From: Bimuria novae-zelandiae CBS 107.79
Lineage: Eukaryota; Ascomycota; Dothideomycetes; Pleosporales; Didymosphaeriaceae
Reading direction: 5' to 3'
Length of the DNA: 45,362 nucleotides
NCBI GenBank assembly: GCA_010015655.1
Contig: ML976682.1
Span: 738,318 to 783,679 of the forward strand
The position numbers were made by a program, and so were the translations under genes. Below, in pieces: positions 34,182-45,362 of the stretch. How positions within the stretch are numbered: position 1 is the first letter of the stretch; each line of letters opens with the position of its first letter. The notes under the pieces are model-generated. The model saw only the letters and a program-made list of their open reading frames with translations, did not search any database and was not told the DNA's origin.

Positions 34182-36703
34182 TTACGTTACGTTATTATAA
34201 CTATAGCCACGACTACATTCCCTAAATCTACTTTATAGTAGATATTAAAATAGCTAAGAATGCTTATAGCTAGCAATACGGCCCTTTATAAAGCTATAGT
34301 AAAGCAAGAAACCCGCTATTATGTAGAGCTTCTTAAGTTAAAAAAAGAGATTAAACTAATAAAATTTATAAACTAGTCTATTCTTATCCTAGCCCCTATT
34401 ATTATTATAACTAATACTAAAGGTAATATAGCTTCAGCTAATCTACTATCTAGAGGTAGCTTAATACCTATTATAGGGCTAAACACCCCCTTAACTACCT
34501 ATTAAACTAAACGTCTCCCTAACCTGCCTATATTCTTTAGGAAACAAAAAGATCTGCCCCTATTTATTACTAAGCTTTATTAAAAGCTATATAGTAACGC
34601 TAACTAATATTTAATAAATAAGTCTAGACTTATCTACGTCTACTCTCGCCTCGAACGCAATCCTGCTATCCTTATTAACCTACTTATAAACTCTAATATC
34701 TATATTATTAACTAGCTTATCTTATTCCTAGAAGCCACCTACGGTAACCTGAATAAAAAACTATCTACTGTGAGGACGAGATCGGGCTCCTGCATCAAGT
34801 GAGTAGATGAGGTAGATTAGCTCTATTTTAGCTACACTAAGATGAGGAGACTGTAGATACATAAGCTCGCAGGGCTTTTGTGCGCTCGTTAGAGCGGAAC
34901 AACTATCCATATAAGGTAACTGCGCTGGGTGCGCGAGCAGCCGCATCAGGGCGTAAGGCAGTTGCGCCTCGTACGCGAGGTCATGTGACCTGCCGGCATG
35001 CCAGGCGCCAGGCCGTCACATCTACTTAAAGCTACCTTAATAACTTAAAATAAAGAAAAAAGAGCTTCCTTTTACACTTTACTAAGTTCTAACGTCTTAT
35101 TACTAATACTAGCTTAAATAAAGCTACTTAGATTAGTTAACTCTATTACTCTCTTTTTAGTAAACTCCGCTACGCTATAGTTGGCGTGTTAATTTTTAAT
35201 AACCTAAATATATACGTAAACTGAATTACTAAGTTTAATAATATTTTATATTATTTACTAGTTAAATATTTATACTACTAAGAAACTGCCCACGCTATAA
35301 ACCTTCTCTATAATCTTAATACTATAAAAATTAATTTTTTTAAGCTGTACTCCCTTAAATAATAGAAGAGAATAAGGGAAGGTATATGCTTTAAATATAA
35401 AAAGAAGAACTATATCCCTTATAAATACCTACACTCTATCTCCTATAACTAAGCACAAAGTACTTCTCCACCGTTTAGCACTGTCTCTAACTATCTAACA
35501 TAACGTCGCTAGTTATCTATCTTGTCTACGTCCTTCTATAAATAGTTTCCTTAGAGACGCTCGTCTACACTATCCCCTAAATAACAAAGGCTTTATTTTA
35601 AGATTAAGTCGCTTTTTAAGACTATAGTTTCCCTAGATTTTTACTAATTTTATAACCCATCTAACTGCCGTAACATCCTAGAACTATTAGGTTAATATAT
35701 CATATAATATATAATAAGGCCCCTTTATAATTAACGTTTTTATACTAATAGACACTAGCGCTATAGGCATAAGGTATATTTATATATCTCTAGCTTGTAA
35801 ATAGAATCTAACTCTAACTCTACTGCCTATTATAATAAACTTAAAAGGATTTAATAGCACCTACCTAAAATGAGGATATAGAGCTTACGCTATAATGCTA
35901 ATCCTCCGCTATTTAGATCACAAGGAAACTATTTAACTTATAGTAACTAATATTAGTAGCTATAATATTATACTAGGATAATTATATATATATATATGTA
36001 TAAATACTATATAATTATTAATTATAACTATAAATAATTATACTGTAACGTTTCTTACTACTAAATAAAGTGCTTAGTCTTTAAGAATATAAAGATAGCA
36101 TTATTAGCTACTATAAAATACTATTTCTTACTACCTAGCTAAATGCCCTCTACTATAACCTTAACTAATTATAATTAGCTACTACTAGCCTATACGGTTA
36201 GTAACAAGGTTTATTTGGACGCACGAAATATCTAAACGCGACGTACCTTAAAGACGCTTAATTAAAAAAAATCTTAGTTTATACTAAGTAGTTAAGAAGA
36301 TTTCTGCCTACACGTATAGGCTTAAACTACCTACTACTATAAAGATATATTCTGCGTTCTATATATCCTTGCTCTATCTCGCTACTAATAAGTTAGAATA
36401 CCTACCTAGCTAACACGCACCGCCACCCGCTCCCGTTATTATTAATAATAAGGAGGAATACTACATTAAAAGTGTTAAAGATCTCTACTATAATTAATGT
36501 AGTAAACACTATAAATACCTAGTTAAATAGACTAGTTATAATAAGATAACATAGGAAAATGCCTATAATCTAAAAGACGTAGCTACTATATCTAACTTCT
36601 ACAAATGGCACCCTAATATCCATAAACCTCCTAAGGCTATATAGCTATAAGGACCTATAACTATAAAAACACTCGCTAGAGGTTAACTTTAGACAAGGGA
36701 TAC
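34182..36703 (+). pseudogene. Element D gag-protease fused to integrase tail and chromodomain
   Basis: Gag sequence before the solo LTR includes YSRLERNPAILINLL and LFLEATYGNLN. After it come LLYFTKF, SLFSKLRYAIVGVLIFNNL and a zinc-knuckle remnant CFKYKKKNYIPYK near 35380-35425. A protease-like FILIDTSAIG follows near 35735. The frame then reaches NKVYLDARNI near 36210, typical of the integrase C-terminal linker, and a chromodomain-like stretch at about 36430-36640 (KEEYYIKSVKDL, YLVKQTSYN). The join between protease and integrase tail falls near 36140-36210. Stops occur throughout but are fewer than in block 1. Confidence 0.72.
34769..35020 (-). mobile_element. Solo LTR (R-LTR family) with perfect TCTAC target duplication
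   Basis: A 252-bp copy from TGTGAGGACG to CCGTCACA, flanked by TCTAC at 34764-34768 and 35021-35025. It is GC-rich and close to the copy at 24427. It interrupts element D gag, whose reading continues on both sides. Confidence 0.95.
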
Positions 36704-37060
36704 TATCACGGTACTCTACTATCTACCTCTATATACTACTAAGTACTATAATACCTATTATACGACTTTGCTAAATTATCTAGCACTATACTAAATAGTA
36801 TTTACTACTATTTAAAGCTCTTAAGTTTGCTAACTAATTAAAGAACGTGGACTCTTACCTAATAAGCTTTAATTAGCTTAGTTAAGCTACTAGACCACGC
36901 TAGGTGCGCTAGCACTATAACCCTTATATATATATTCTGCTTTACGATCTGCTTCTGTTCTTTACGTAACGTCTTGTAATTATACTAGATACTATACATA
37001 GCCAATGCAACTGCCTCTATAGAAGGCCTATAGAATAAGTGCTTATAACGTCTCATGACA
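36704..37060 (+). repeat. 3' LTR of element D
   Basis: The 357-bp partner of 33825-34181, preceded by the purine-rich AGACAAGGGA and followed by the CTTAG duplication. Confidence 0.9.
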
Positions 37061-37399
37061 CTTAGCTATATATTATATATATGCGCTTTAAATTAATTTC
37101 TCTACTGCCTTATACTAGTAAGGGTATTTACTCTATTATATCTTAAACTATAAGAGGCGTAGGCATAGGCATATAACTATTATGACGTAATAAAGAGAGG
37201 GCGCTCTATTAGTAGCTAGTATAATTACTTTTTAAAAATATATATTAAGCTTCTTATGGGCAAGCTTAATGCTAACGACTGTATATTTACATTACTAAAA
37301 GCCCTTAATCTAATATACGCTCCGCTTATTAGTACTACTAAAAAAGGCATAAATTTCTTATAAGTGAATAACTATTTACTATAATACGCTAGAACTACT

Positions 37400-39250
37400 A
37401 TAAGAAGAGTTGCCTTCAAGTAGTATTATATTTTTATAAAATATTTTTAAAACCTCTATTATAACATAGATTTTATCCTACTCGTTATTAGACAGCGCGT
37501 TATAATTATTCTTTTTAGGCTTTATATTAACAAAAAAAATTGTGTACTTTCTATACTTAGGTAGGTAATTAGAAAATAGCTCCTCCATACCACTTTTTAG
37601 GTTAATTTAAGGGTAAAGTATTACCCTTTATATAACGCTATTTTTTATTCCTTAGAGCTTTTTAACGGCTCTTATTCTTGTGCTCTATAAGTTACTTTTA
37701 TATAAAAATTATATATAATATCTAGCTAAGCTTGCGCAACTCCTTAGTTGCGATATCTTTAATAGTATAGCGTAACAGCTGCTCTATTTTACGCTAATAT
37801 AATATACTAAGTATTAACGTAGAGCTTTTTTGCAATCTTACCTTTAGAAAGGACTCCTTATTAAATTGCTTAAGGATAGGTGTAGGATCTAGCGACGAGA
37901 TACCTATATACTTAAAGGCCTTAGTAATTAATTACGGCGTAGCTAACGCAGTCTAGGCCCTTTATAAGAGTATAAAAAGGTCTTTTTTAGTAATTATTAA
38001 TAGTTTTTAGTTCCTATAGAAACAGGCGTTAAGCTTATTAAAGTAAGTAACTAAGAGAGACTTAAACATATATATATTAAAAGGCTATAACGTATGCGTT
38101 AAATAAGGGAGAAATATAGCTAAGAGAATCTTATTTTAGTTACAATAGTTAATAAAATCTATAGTTACGTAAGATCTATAGCTATTAAGAATTAGAATGT
38201 TACAAGGTAATTTACGTACCTAAGCCTGATCCGGGTTAGGAGAGGATAGGTTAAGAGTAATACGCCTTACGGATATATTTAGTAGTTAAGAGCTTAAAAT
38301 AATAATACTAGGTTATGTAAATAATTTAATCTTATAACAAACTCTAGAATAACTAACTAGGAGATTTACTAATCTATTATAGGAGAATACTTCTAGTATA
38401 TTAAGTTAACTATATAGAGTAGAAAAGGTATAGAAAAATTATTACACTCTATACTATATATTCTAGTTCTTATTATTATTAAAATTATTATTATAGTCCT
38501 GCTAAGCCCTTTCTCCTAACGGTAGTCCCTAGAACTTACTATAGTTTTAACCATTATACAGGACTTCTCGCTTATATAGGACTTTATTACGTAATTATTA
38601 ACCCAAGCTATCTTGTGCTTCCATATATTCTTCTAGCATAATTATTTTGTTTTATTATTCTTATAGAGTTCGTAATTATAAAACTCTCCCCTCTTTTAAG
38701 GCTATGATCCTAATACCTTACTTTATTATGTTATTATACTATTAGTATATAGGTTTTATATTTTATAAAGGCGTGTGTCCTCGCTTCCTAAGGTAAGTTA
38801 TAGCCTCTTTTAGATTTCCCTTATCTTGCTAACTATACTAAAAGCTCTTTACTTATTTATTACAATCTGTCGCGCTTGTGCGAATAAAGTAGAATCTTAA
38901 TCTTAAGGTCTTAAATTAATATCTAATTATAAGCGCTATTAGAAGATAAAGCCACGTTATTTTATAAATACTACTTCTAGAGTGTACTAATTATATTTCT
39001 ATATATACTTTATATAGTTTATAGATTCTTAAAAAATATTAAGTGCGTGTTTAAAAAGGGAAGCGTAAAAAGTGTCTTGAGTTACTTATAGCTAAAAAGT
39101 ATTAAGCCTTAGCTACTAAGGAGTCTACTTGCTTAGACTCTATAACTACTTAACTTTATCGTAAACTTGCTAAGGCTAAAGAAAAAAAATATAGTTATAC
39201 ATAATACGACCTCTACATTGTCAGTATAATAGAGCTTTTAGAAAAATAAA
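37400..39250 (-). pseudogene. Pogo-type DDE transposase relic F
   Basis: The minus-strand reading contains KRGESFIITNSIRI near 38690 (the DEKGFxxG block), then LILNSYRSYVTIDFINYCN at about 38150-38210. The block around the third catalytic residue (FNIYMFKSL) follows, then LDPTPILKQFNKESFL and the tail GNTLPLN with KKWYGGAIF at about 37580-37630. The usual aspartates of LILDGHGSH and LQPLDV are asparagine. No frameshift is obvious between the blocks and the stops are TAA/TAG. Terminal repeats were not found; the left end is probably cut by element D. The limits are approximate. Confidence 0.72.
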
Positions 39251-39339
39251 AAGAGGTTTTAAAGGGTATAATTACTTTTAATATTCGCGAACCGTCGTAA
39301 CTTGCACCTTTAAGGGCTAGCTTAAGATAGTTATAAGGT

Positions 39340-40928
39340 AATCCTTCTTTATTTAATTTTAATTTTTTCTTTTTCTTTAATATTTCCTCCTTCCTCGCTG
39401 ATTTTCCGTCTAAGGATATTATTAGTAGTAATTTATTACTAATTCCCTACAGTTTATAAAATTTTCTTTTAGTTCTTAGGTATTATATTATTCTAGTTAT
39501 CCTTTCTATTTAACTAAATATTTAGGCTATTATTAAATTACTTTTAGGTCCTTAATTTCCTTAACCTTATACTTATTATTTTTTAAATCTGACCAGATCT
39601 TAACTAGGGCGTCTAGTAGAGCTGGTTTTAAAGGTAATTAGTAAAACGTAGGATAAATCTTTACACTCTTTAGTAAAAGTAATTTAGTTATAACAGGTCC
39701 CTTAGCTTCTTTTACTTTAAAAGGGCCTATTTAGAGATAATCTAGTTTTCTGCTAGGTTATTTTATTCTTAAAATTTTTTTATAATAAGAAAATTTTATC
39801 CCCTTTCTTAAGGGTTAGTCCCTTAATCCTTTATTTATTAGCGTTTTTAGATACTATAAGAGCGTTTTAGGTAATCCTTTCTTATAAGACGTTGTATAAT
39901 CCCTTTATCTTTTAGGCCTTATTTTAGGCTTTTATAAAAATACTTTCTATATCTCTTAAATCTTAATAATTAATTAGCTTATATCTATAGTTAGTATAGT
40001 ATAGAGAGTATCGTATTATTCCTAACCTTGCGCTATTGTATACTAGCTAGGCTATTAGTAATAGCTCTACTTAGTTATCCTATTATTTATTAATGTAGAA
40101 TTATAGGTACTATTCTAGAGTCTAATTTGTATGTTTTATTTATCCATTAGTCTAGGGGTGGAAACTTGTTAAGAGCTTTTTATTAACACCTAATACTACT
40201 ATAAAGATATCCTAGTACTTAGATATAAAGAGCTTGTCTCTATCTATAATAAATTCCTTTAGTAGTCTATATTCCGCAAATACTATATTATTCACCTTAT
40301 AAGCTAGTTCTTCTAATATTATAAACTCTTTTATAGGTCTAAACTTGGCTGTCTCAGGCAGTTTACTATTACTATAAAAGTATTATATATGCGCTTTATT
40401 CATAGTTATAGCAATTTTAGGAGCTTTATTATAAAGTTTATTATTACATTCTACAAGGATCGTTTAGCTACTTATAGTAATTATAATAGTTTATAAAGCT
40501 TATATCTTTTAGATTGTTTTTATAGCATGCTAAATAGTTACTTATAACCTTAGTTACTATCTACTTAAGTTTAAGGATAGTATATTCGTTTGCGATCTAA
40601 CGCGTTATTCCTTTAATATTTAGGTATCCCTATTCTTATAATTTATATAGTTTCCTAATTAAGGCTTTCTTATAGCCTAGTTATATAATAATCCTATATT
40701 AATAGTCTTAGCGCGTTTCGTTAAGTCTACTATAAAAAAGGTCGTATTTCTTTTGTTATTCGATGGTGAGTTAGCTATAACCCTAAAAATCATGTACTAC
40801 TAGTCCTGTATACTATAGACTAGCCGCGCGCACCTTAATTTTTAGCGAGTTATATTTAATTATCCTGTTATTCCTTACGCGTAGCACTACGTTATATAGG
40901 TTAAATTTATTTTTTATAAGATCTAATC
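39340..40928 (-). mobile_element. Gypsy-3 fragment: integrase core to chromodomain
   Basis: On the minus strand the integrase core reads EFIIDRDKLFISKY, LTSFHP*TNG and LVYNSARLGIIRYSLYYTN between about 40330 and 40000. The tail follows at about 39830-39690 with KLDYL*IGPFKVKEAKGPV, and then the chromodomain at about 39560-39450 (YKVKEIKDLKVI, PKYLVK*KG, ENFINCREL). Gag, reverse transcriptase and a 5' LTR are absent because the sequence is cut at about 40928 by the Copia fragment. A 3' LTR was not identified. It is RIP-mutated. Confidence 0.75.
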
Positions 40929-43900
40929 GCATACCTGGGGCCGGTAAAGATCGCGAAACTCCACGAAGTCACAACTCTCTAGAAGAAAATTTAAGTGCTA
41001 AAAAAGATAGAACCCTGCAAAGTCTACGCCTTAATAAAGATAAAAAATAGTATCCCTAAGTAGCTAAGAGAGTATAAGGCTATAAAGCTAGCTTTAATAT
41101 AGTTTAATATTATAAGACCCTTTTTAATATTTCTAAAGAAAACTAATAGTTCCTCCTTATTATTAATAGATATACGCAAAAGAACTAAGTTATCCTATTA
41201 AAATATAAAGAAAACGCATGAAAGGAACTTAAGGTCTAAAAAACCTTTATTAAATATTAAACTAATAAAAAAGTTAAAGTTGCTAAAACTAATGGCGCAC
41301 TACAACTCTTATAATAAGTTAAAAAATAAAAATTTATATAGGAAGTAGAACTACAGCCTACTATAATTACGTTATTATATTAAAATAGACTAGCTAAGTG
41401 AAATATCTAAACTATAAAAGCTAATATAAGAGTAATACTTAAGGATGCTAGTATACTAATTAAGTTCTAAAATAAAACTATAAAGGCAGATATATATATA
41501 TATATATATATATAGAACTATACTAATATAGGACCTATAATAAATAGAAACAAGTTAGTCCTAAAGAGGCTTTTATAGAAAAGACGCTATCTATTAACTA
41601 TATTTATATATAGGGGAGTAAGTGCTATTCTTATATTTACCCTAAGATAATTTTAGCAAATTAACGACACGATAAGCTTATGAACCACGGTAGAGTTAAA
41701 GTATTTATAGGCTATTCTAAGCTAATAAATAAGTAGTTTAAGTTCTACTCACCAGAACTGGGATACACCTTAAGATTAAGCTACATATTAGTAGATTAAT
41801 ATACGCCTAGAGGGAGAGTTAAACTATAATTATAAAATATCTTAGCTAAATTACAGGGAACGCAAAATACTATACTAGACTAAAAACTAAGAAAAAGACT
41901 AAGGAAAGATCCTACTCTTACTAAACTAATTTCTACTTAAATGGCTCCTGCAGAACTAATAGAATAAGCTACTATAAAATAAATAAAACTACTAACTATA
42001 GATAAGATAGAACTACTACTCACAGAATAAGTAGAACTAACTCCTAAGCTAATTAAGCATAGAAGAGGAAAATTAAAAAAGCTAAACGCTATTTTTCCTA
42101 TAGCTCTGTCTTAAGGTAAGCGAGTACCTAACCTAATAAACAAAGAACTTAGAAAACCTATTCAGGTCTTGCTAATAACTCTATAATAATTTATAAACAG
42201 GTCTAAACGTAAGTGGTCTAGCGAAGACACTATAACAGAGAAAAAATTCTAGAAAATTATTAAAGCTATGCTGGTACGAGTCGACTTTACAAATAAATAA
42301 GAATAGATTTTTAAGAAAGCTTTTTTAGCAACTAATATTATAAGAATTTAAATTCCCTAGAAATATTAATGAGCTATTTACAACCTAAAGTACGGAAATA
42401 AATAAAAAGTAGTAGTGCTAGAGGAGATAAACTTACTAATAGAAAATAAAACCTAGGAAGAAGTTTTACTAGTAAGAAACGCAAATATAGTTAACTTAAA
42501 ATAGGGTTTTATAATTAAGACTAAGCTAGACAAGATAGTTAAAAAATTTAAGGCACGCCTTATAACAATGGGTTTTATCTAAGTATAAGGAATTAACTAT
42601 AATAAGACCTTTACGTTAATTATCTACATAGACACTTTACGCCTATTCCTAGCTACAATTATAGTAGACGACTTAGAATATTTTTATTATAACATTAAAA
42701 ATGCGTTTACTAAGTTTTACCTTAAGGAATAGATTCTCCTTAAGCCACCTAAAGGAGATTATATTAAGAAAAGTATGTCCTAAAAGCCTTTTAAAGCCTG
42801 TATAAACTAAATCAAGCTACTTAAGACTAGAACCTATTAATAAAAAAAGTTTTTATATAAAGATTTATATAAAGCTTTGCAGACCGTTGTATGTTTATCC
42901 ATAAAAAAAATATTTAAATTTTAGTCCACGTTAATAACGTTCTTACAGCGTTAAAGGAGTAATCTTAGACTAAGTAGTTCTAAAAGAAGTTTTCTAGACA
43001 ATTCAACGCTAAGAACCTAGGGGAGGTACATAAAGTCCTTAAAATATAAGTTATAAGAGATAGAAAGCACTATAAAATTTTCTTTAATTAAGAGTAATAC
43101 CTACGCGTAGTATTTAATAAGTTTAAAATATTAAGTAAGAAGTATAAAGATAGGAAAATCCTATTTACTAACTATACCTTATTTAGGCTAACTACTAATA
43201 ACGACACCCGAATTAACGTAACTAAGTGCTAGTAGGAAATTAAAAGCCTAATATTTGCTATAGTTCTTACACGTCTAGATATTATATTTACCCTTAGGAA
43301 ACTAAGCTAATACATAAGTAATTTAGTAGAACACCATAGCTATGCATTAAAGAACCTATTATAGTACTTTAGGTTAATAGTTATAATAAAACTACTGTAC
43401 GGACTAGAGGGAGCGCACTTATAATTTATTATCTACTTAGATACTAACTAGGCAAGTGATACTATAGACTAAAAGAGCGTCTTAGGAAGCAATGTAATAT
43501 TCTATAAAAGTCTAATATTATAGTCCAGTAAAAAGTAATAATTAGTTATAACGTTATGTTATAAATCTAAGTATATTACGATTCTGACATACTACAAGCA
43601 AGACTAATAAATTACTTAAGTATTTAGAGACCTTAGATTCCTAAAGTATATTAGAAAAGACACTAATAAGGTTTAGATACTAGGCGATAATTAGGACGCT
43701 ATTACACTTATAAAGAACTTTTACCTTTACGAAAGATTAAAGCATATTAACGTCTATTATTACTTTATTAAGGACCTAGTAGAATAAGGCAGACTTAATA
43801 TAGCCAACGTGCTAACTATAGATATAGTTACTAATAGAATAATAAAGCCTTTACAGCGGGTGGCATTTAAGAAATTTAAGAACTAATTAAAAGTTATTTA

Positions 43901-44166
43901 TAGACTAGACCTTTCCTAAGGGGGAGTGTTAAGAATATGTAGGTTTAGTCCAGATTAGTAGAAGGTAGGCTCATAGTACTTACTATACGTAAAGCGTGCT
44001 AAGCCTAGTAGTCCCTACTTAATTATATAGATCCGACCTTACTATAGCTTGTTTAATTAAAATATAAGATAATAGTTAATATAATACGTTGCAGCCACCC
44101 CGCCTTGTCCCTCTCTTACTTAGTTATCCATGGTAGTTATACTACTAGAGGGACCTTGTTCTAATA
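40929..44166 (+). mobile_element. 5'-truncated Copia element 3 with 3' LTR
   Basis: It starts abruptly in the pre-integrase region (YLGPVKIAKLHEVTTL at about 40932). It continues through integrase (FLLIINRYTQKN at about 41155) to the reverse transcriptase (DIKNAF near 42690, VHVNNVLTALKE near 42920, where DD is usual). RNase H follows and ends KPLQRVAFKKFKN at about 43850-43890. A polypurine tract AAGGGGGAG (43918-43926) precedes an LTR starting TGTTAAGAATATG at 43927. Stops are fewer than in gypsy-1, so it may be younger. A (TA)n tract of about 12 units near 41490 interrupts integrase. Confidence 0.85.
43927..44166 (+). repeat. 3' LTR of Copia element 3 (right end estimated)
   Basis: It begins TGTTAAGAA directly after the polypurine tract. 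The best candidate end is TTCTAATA at about 44166, which pairs with the start. It shares TTAATTATATAGATCCrACCTTA with the copia-1 LTRs. Without a 5' partner the length of about 240 bp is a guess. Confidence 0.6.
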
Positions 44167-45164
44167 GTTAGAGTTATTTATCCTTTTTTAGCATAAATAG
44201 TATAGCAGAAGCTATTAAGCTTTTACTTAGTTATATAAATTTCCTTTTTAATGTTTTTTTCCACTATTCTACTAATTCCTTTTATTAGTCTTATAATAAT
44301 AATTATAGTTATTTCTGGTGTAGTTTTACACCTTCCTATAATTAGATCTCGTAATCCTATTCCTGGTTTTTTAGGAGTGTTTCGCCGTCTTACTACCTTA
44401 AACAATCCAACGGCGTTTTGGCCGCCGTTTTCGGGTGCCCGCGCTGCCATTTTCTGACGCTGACTTGCCACTAAACCTCCCTACTCACGCGCCGAACAGC
44501 TCGGGCGCACGTGCTCTCCGGATTACCCACTTCGGCTAGCGTAGTCGCGCTACTACCCCAACTTCGAGGAAGCTCAGCAGCAGAGCTCTCGGCACGCTTT
44601 CACAATCCAACGGCGCCCAGATCACACTACATGCTACGTTTCAAAACACCACGCGCTCTCCTTTCCCTCGCACGGATACCCCATCGCCATCGCCATGGCA
44701 CTCTCGTCCGGGCTCTCGCCCAAGCGGTGGATTGCGGCACCCCTGCTGCCAGGAACGCGAGCGTGGAGCACCAGCTCTCGACACCACTCGCTTTCCCATC
44801 TTGGCTAGCGTTTCCTCATGATGCCCCGACGAAGGCCCGGTTTCCAGTTCTCTGCACAAGAGCAACGCGGCGGCACCGCCTGCGACCTTGTCAGCTAGCT
44901 CCATCCTATTCTTATCCTCACCACCCAAGATACCGACCGAAATGGAGGCCACACGACTGGCGGGCTACTTAAGGGCCTTTCCGCTCGTCGTCCATCCACC
45001 GGAGCCCTAAGCAAACACAGCTGTCTCTTCTCCCCCATTCTCGGCAGCATTCGTTCCAGCTAGAATCCTCCAGTACCCCTCTTTCCCTCCGCGCTCTACC
45101 TCGAACGCCCTGCCTTCGGACGCTCTACCTCCAGACGCCCTGCCTCGTCACGGACTACGGCGAC
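44167..45164. other. Transition from AT block 2 to a GC-rich leader
   Basis: From 44167 to about 44400 the sequence is AT-rich but not obviously a transposon. After 44410 it turns GC-rich within a few bases. A 14-bp direct repeat ACAATCCAACGGCG occurs at 44402-44415 and 44602-44615, exactly 200 bp apart. A 29-bp unit beginning CGCTCTACCTC is tandemly duplicated at 45092-45149. Pyrimidine-rich stretches such as CTCTTCTCCCCCATTCTC at about 45026 look like a fungal promoter or 5' UTR. Open frames here lack an ATG at their start and look non-coding. Confidence 0.5.
45092..45149 (+). repeat. Tandem duplication of a 29-bp unit
   Basis: Copy 1 (45092-45120) and copy 2 (45121-45149) share CGCTCTACCTC and ACGCCCTGCCT with a few differences. 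They sit just upstream of the ATG at 45165. Confidence 0.8.
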
Positions 45165-45362
45165 ATGCGACGACGCTCTCCAGTTAAAGGTTCCTCCTCT
45201 AAATCCAAAAGTTCATTCAACGAGAGTAATTATACTGGGCCTAATTCCGATGCGGACGATGGTGTGGAGTCAGATACGGATCCGACAGACGTCGATGCCT
45301 CTGCGGATGAGGGCGACGAGGACGAGGACGAAGACGAAGCCTGGCTCTCCCCTAACGAGGAT
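45165..45362 (+). CDS. N-terminus of a gene running off the window; possible DUF3435 (Starship captain)
   Basis: The ATG at 45165 opens a frame of 66 codons without stop to the last base. It starts MRRRSPVKGSSSKSKSSF (basic and serine-rich), then becomes strongly acidic (residues 29-58, rich in Asp and Glu), and ends DEAWLSPNED. It is a disordered leader with no domain in view. From memory, fungal DUF3435/FluG-like proteins often have an acidic leader ending in a W-L-x-D-E-D type motif before a HPPEYY-like start of the folded region. That makes this a candidate captain tyrosine recombinase; it is inference from a short motif. Other acidic nuclear proteins could begin the same way. Composition is genic, with no RIP stops. 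Confidence 0.5.
   Translation, partial: MRRRSPVKGSSSKSKSSFNESNYTGPNSDADDGVESDTDPTDVDASADEGDEDEDEDEAWLSPNED

Larger units (their letters stand above)
33825..37060 (+). mobile_element. Internally deleted Gypsy element D with intact LTRs and target duplication
   Basis: Two direct LTRs of exactly 357 bp (33825-34181 and 36704-37060) begin TGTCACGG and end TGACA. The flanks are CTTAG on both sides (33820-33824 and 37061-37065), so this is a complete insertion. Without the solo LTR inside it is about 3.0 kb. The internal region holds gag, a zinc knuckle, a protease and then directly the C-terminal tail of integrase plus chromodomain. Reverse transcriptase, RNase H and the integrase core are missing. 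It may therefore have moved as a non-autonomous derivative or have lost its centre after insertion. Confidence 0.9.

Noticed and set aside
2657..44400. Centromere or other functional AT-rich region
   Set aside because: The AT content is explained by RIP of identifiable transposons, and gene islands interrupt it.
44223..44471. 82-codon minus-strand frame at the edge of AT block 2
   Set aside because: Half lies in GC-rich and half in AT-rich sequence, ending in low-complexity isoleucine runs. No motif; probably chance.
44511..44972. Open frame of 153 codons in the GC-rich leader
   Set aside because: It begins with GTG, is arginine/proline-rich as expected of non-coding GC-rich DNA, and overlaps a similar frame on the other strand. 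It is more likely promoter or UTR.
1..45362. tRNA, rRNA genes or CRISPR arrays
   Set aside because: No tRNA-like B-box context, rRNA stretch or regularly spaced repeat array was seen. The repeats present are LTRs, inverted termini and small tandem duplications.

Overview
The window comes from a filamentous ascomycete (Pezizomycotina). The evidence is short GTAAGT-type introns, a fungal sugar-porter-family transporter, and two large AT-rich blocks whose transposon genes keep their reading frame but are filled with TAA/TAG stops. That pattern (C-to-T and G-to-A changes, TpA enrichment, indels rare) is the mark of repeat-induced point mutation (RIP). The genome is therefore of the two-speed kind, with gene islands between mutated transposon blocks.

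Layout. (1) 1-2587, gene island: the tail of a decayed minus-strand gene (1-330) and a complete MFS sugar transporter (576-2454, one intron). (2) 2588-30433, AT block 1. A single Fot1/pogo-type DNA transposon brackets it exactly: 69-bp inverted termini and a TA target duplication. Everything else sits inside it as nested insertions: a pogo element containing a second, 1,889-bp Fot1-like element; a minus-strand Gypsy (gypsy-2) that contains a plus-strand chromodomain Gypsy (gypsy-1), which contains a minus-strand Copia (copia-1), which contains a solo LTR; plus a truncated Copia fragment and another solo LTR. (3) 30434-33460, gene island: a complete three-exon gene for a 318-residue protein with papain-like His and Asn-Cys motifs (30627-31771), and a pseudogene on the opposite strand broken by several frameshifts (about 31983-33429). 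(4) 33460 to about 44240, AT block 2: an internally deleted Gypsy with perfect LTR lengths and target duplication, carrying a solo LTR; a pogo-type transposase relic; the 3' half of a third Gypsy; and a 5'-truncated Copia with its 3' LTR. (5) About 44400-45362, GC-rich flank: a 5' leader and the first 66 codons of a gene that runs off the window. Its acidic start resembles DUF3435 proteins, the tyrosine-recombinase captains of Starship elements. This is a tentative reading but the most interesting lead here.

The intact genes do not form a pathway. The transporter is a plasma-membrane solute importer, the 318-residue protein is probably a permuted papain-fold enzyme, and the rest is transposon sequence at different stages of decay. 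The nesting gives a relative insertion order. The short, GC-rich solo LTRs look younger than, or shielded from, the RIP that mutated the elements around them.
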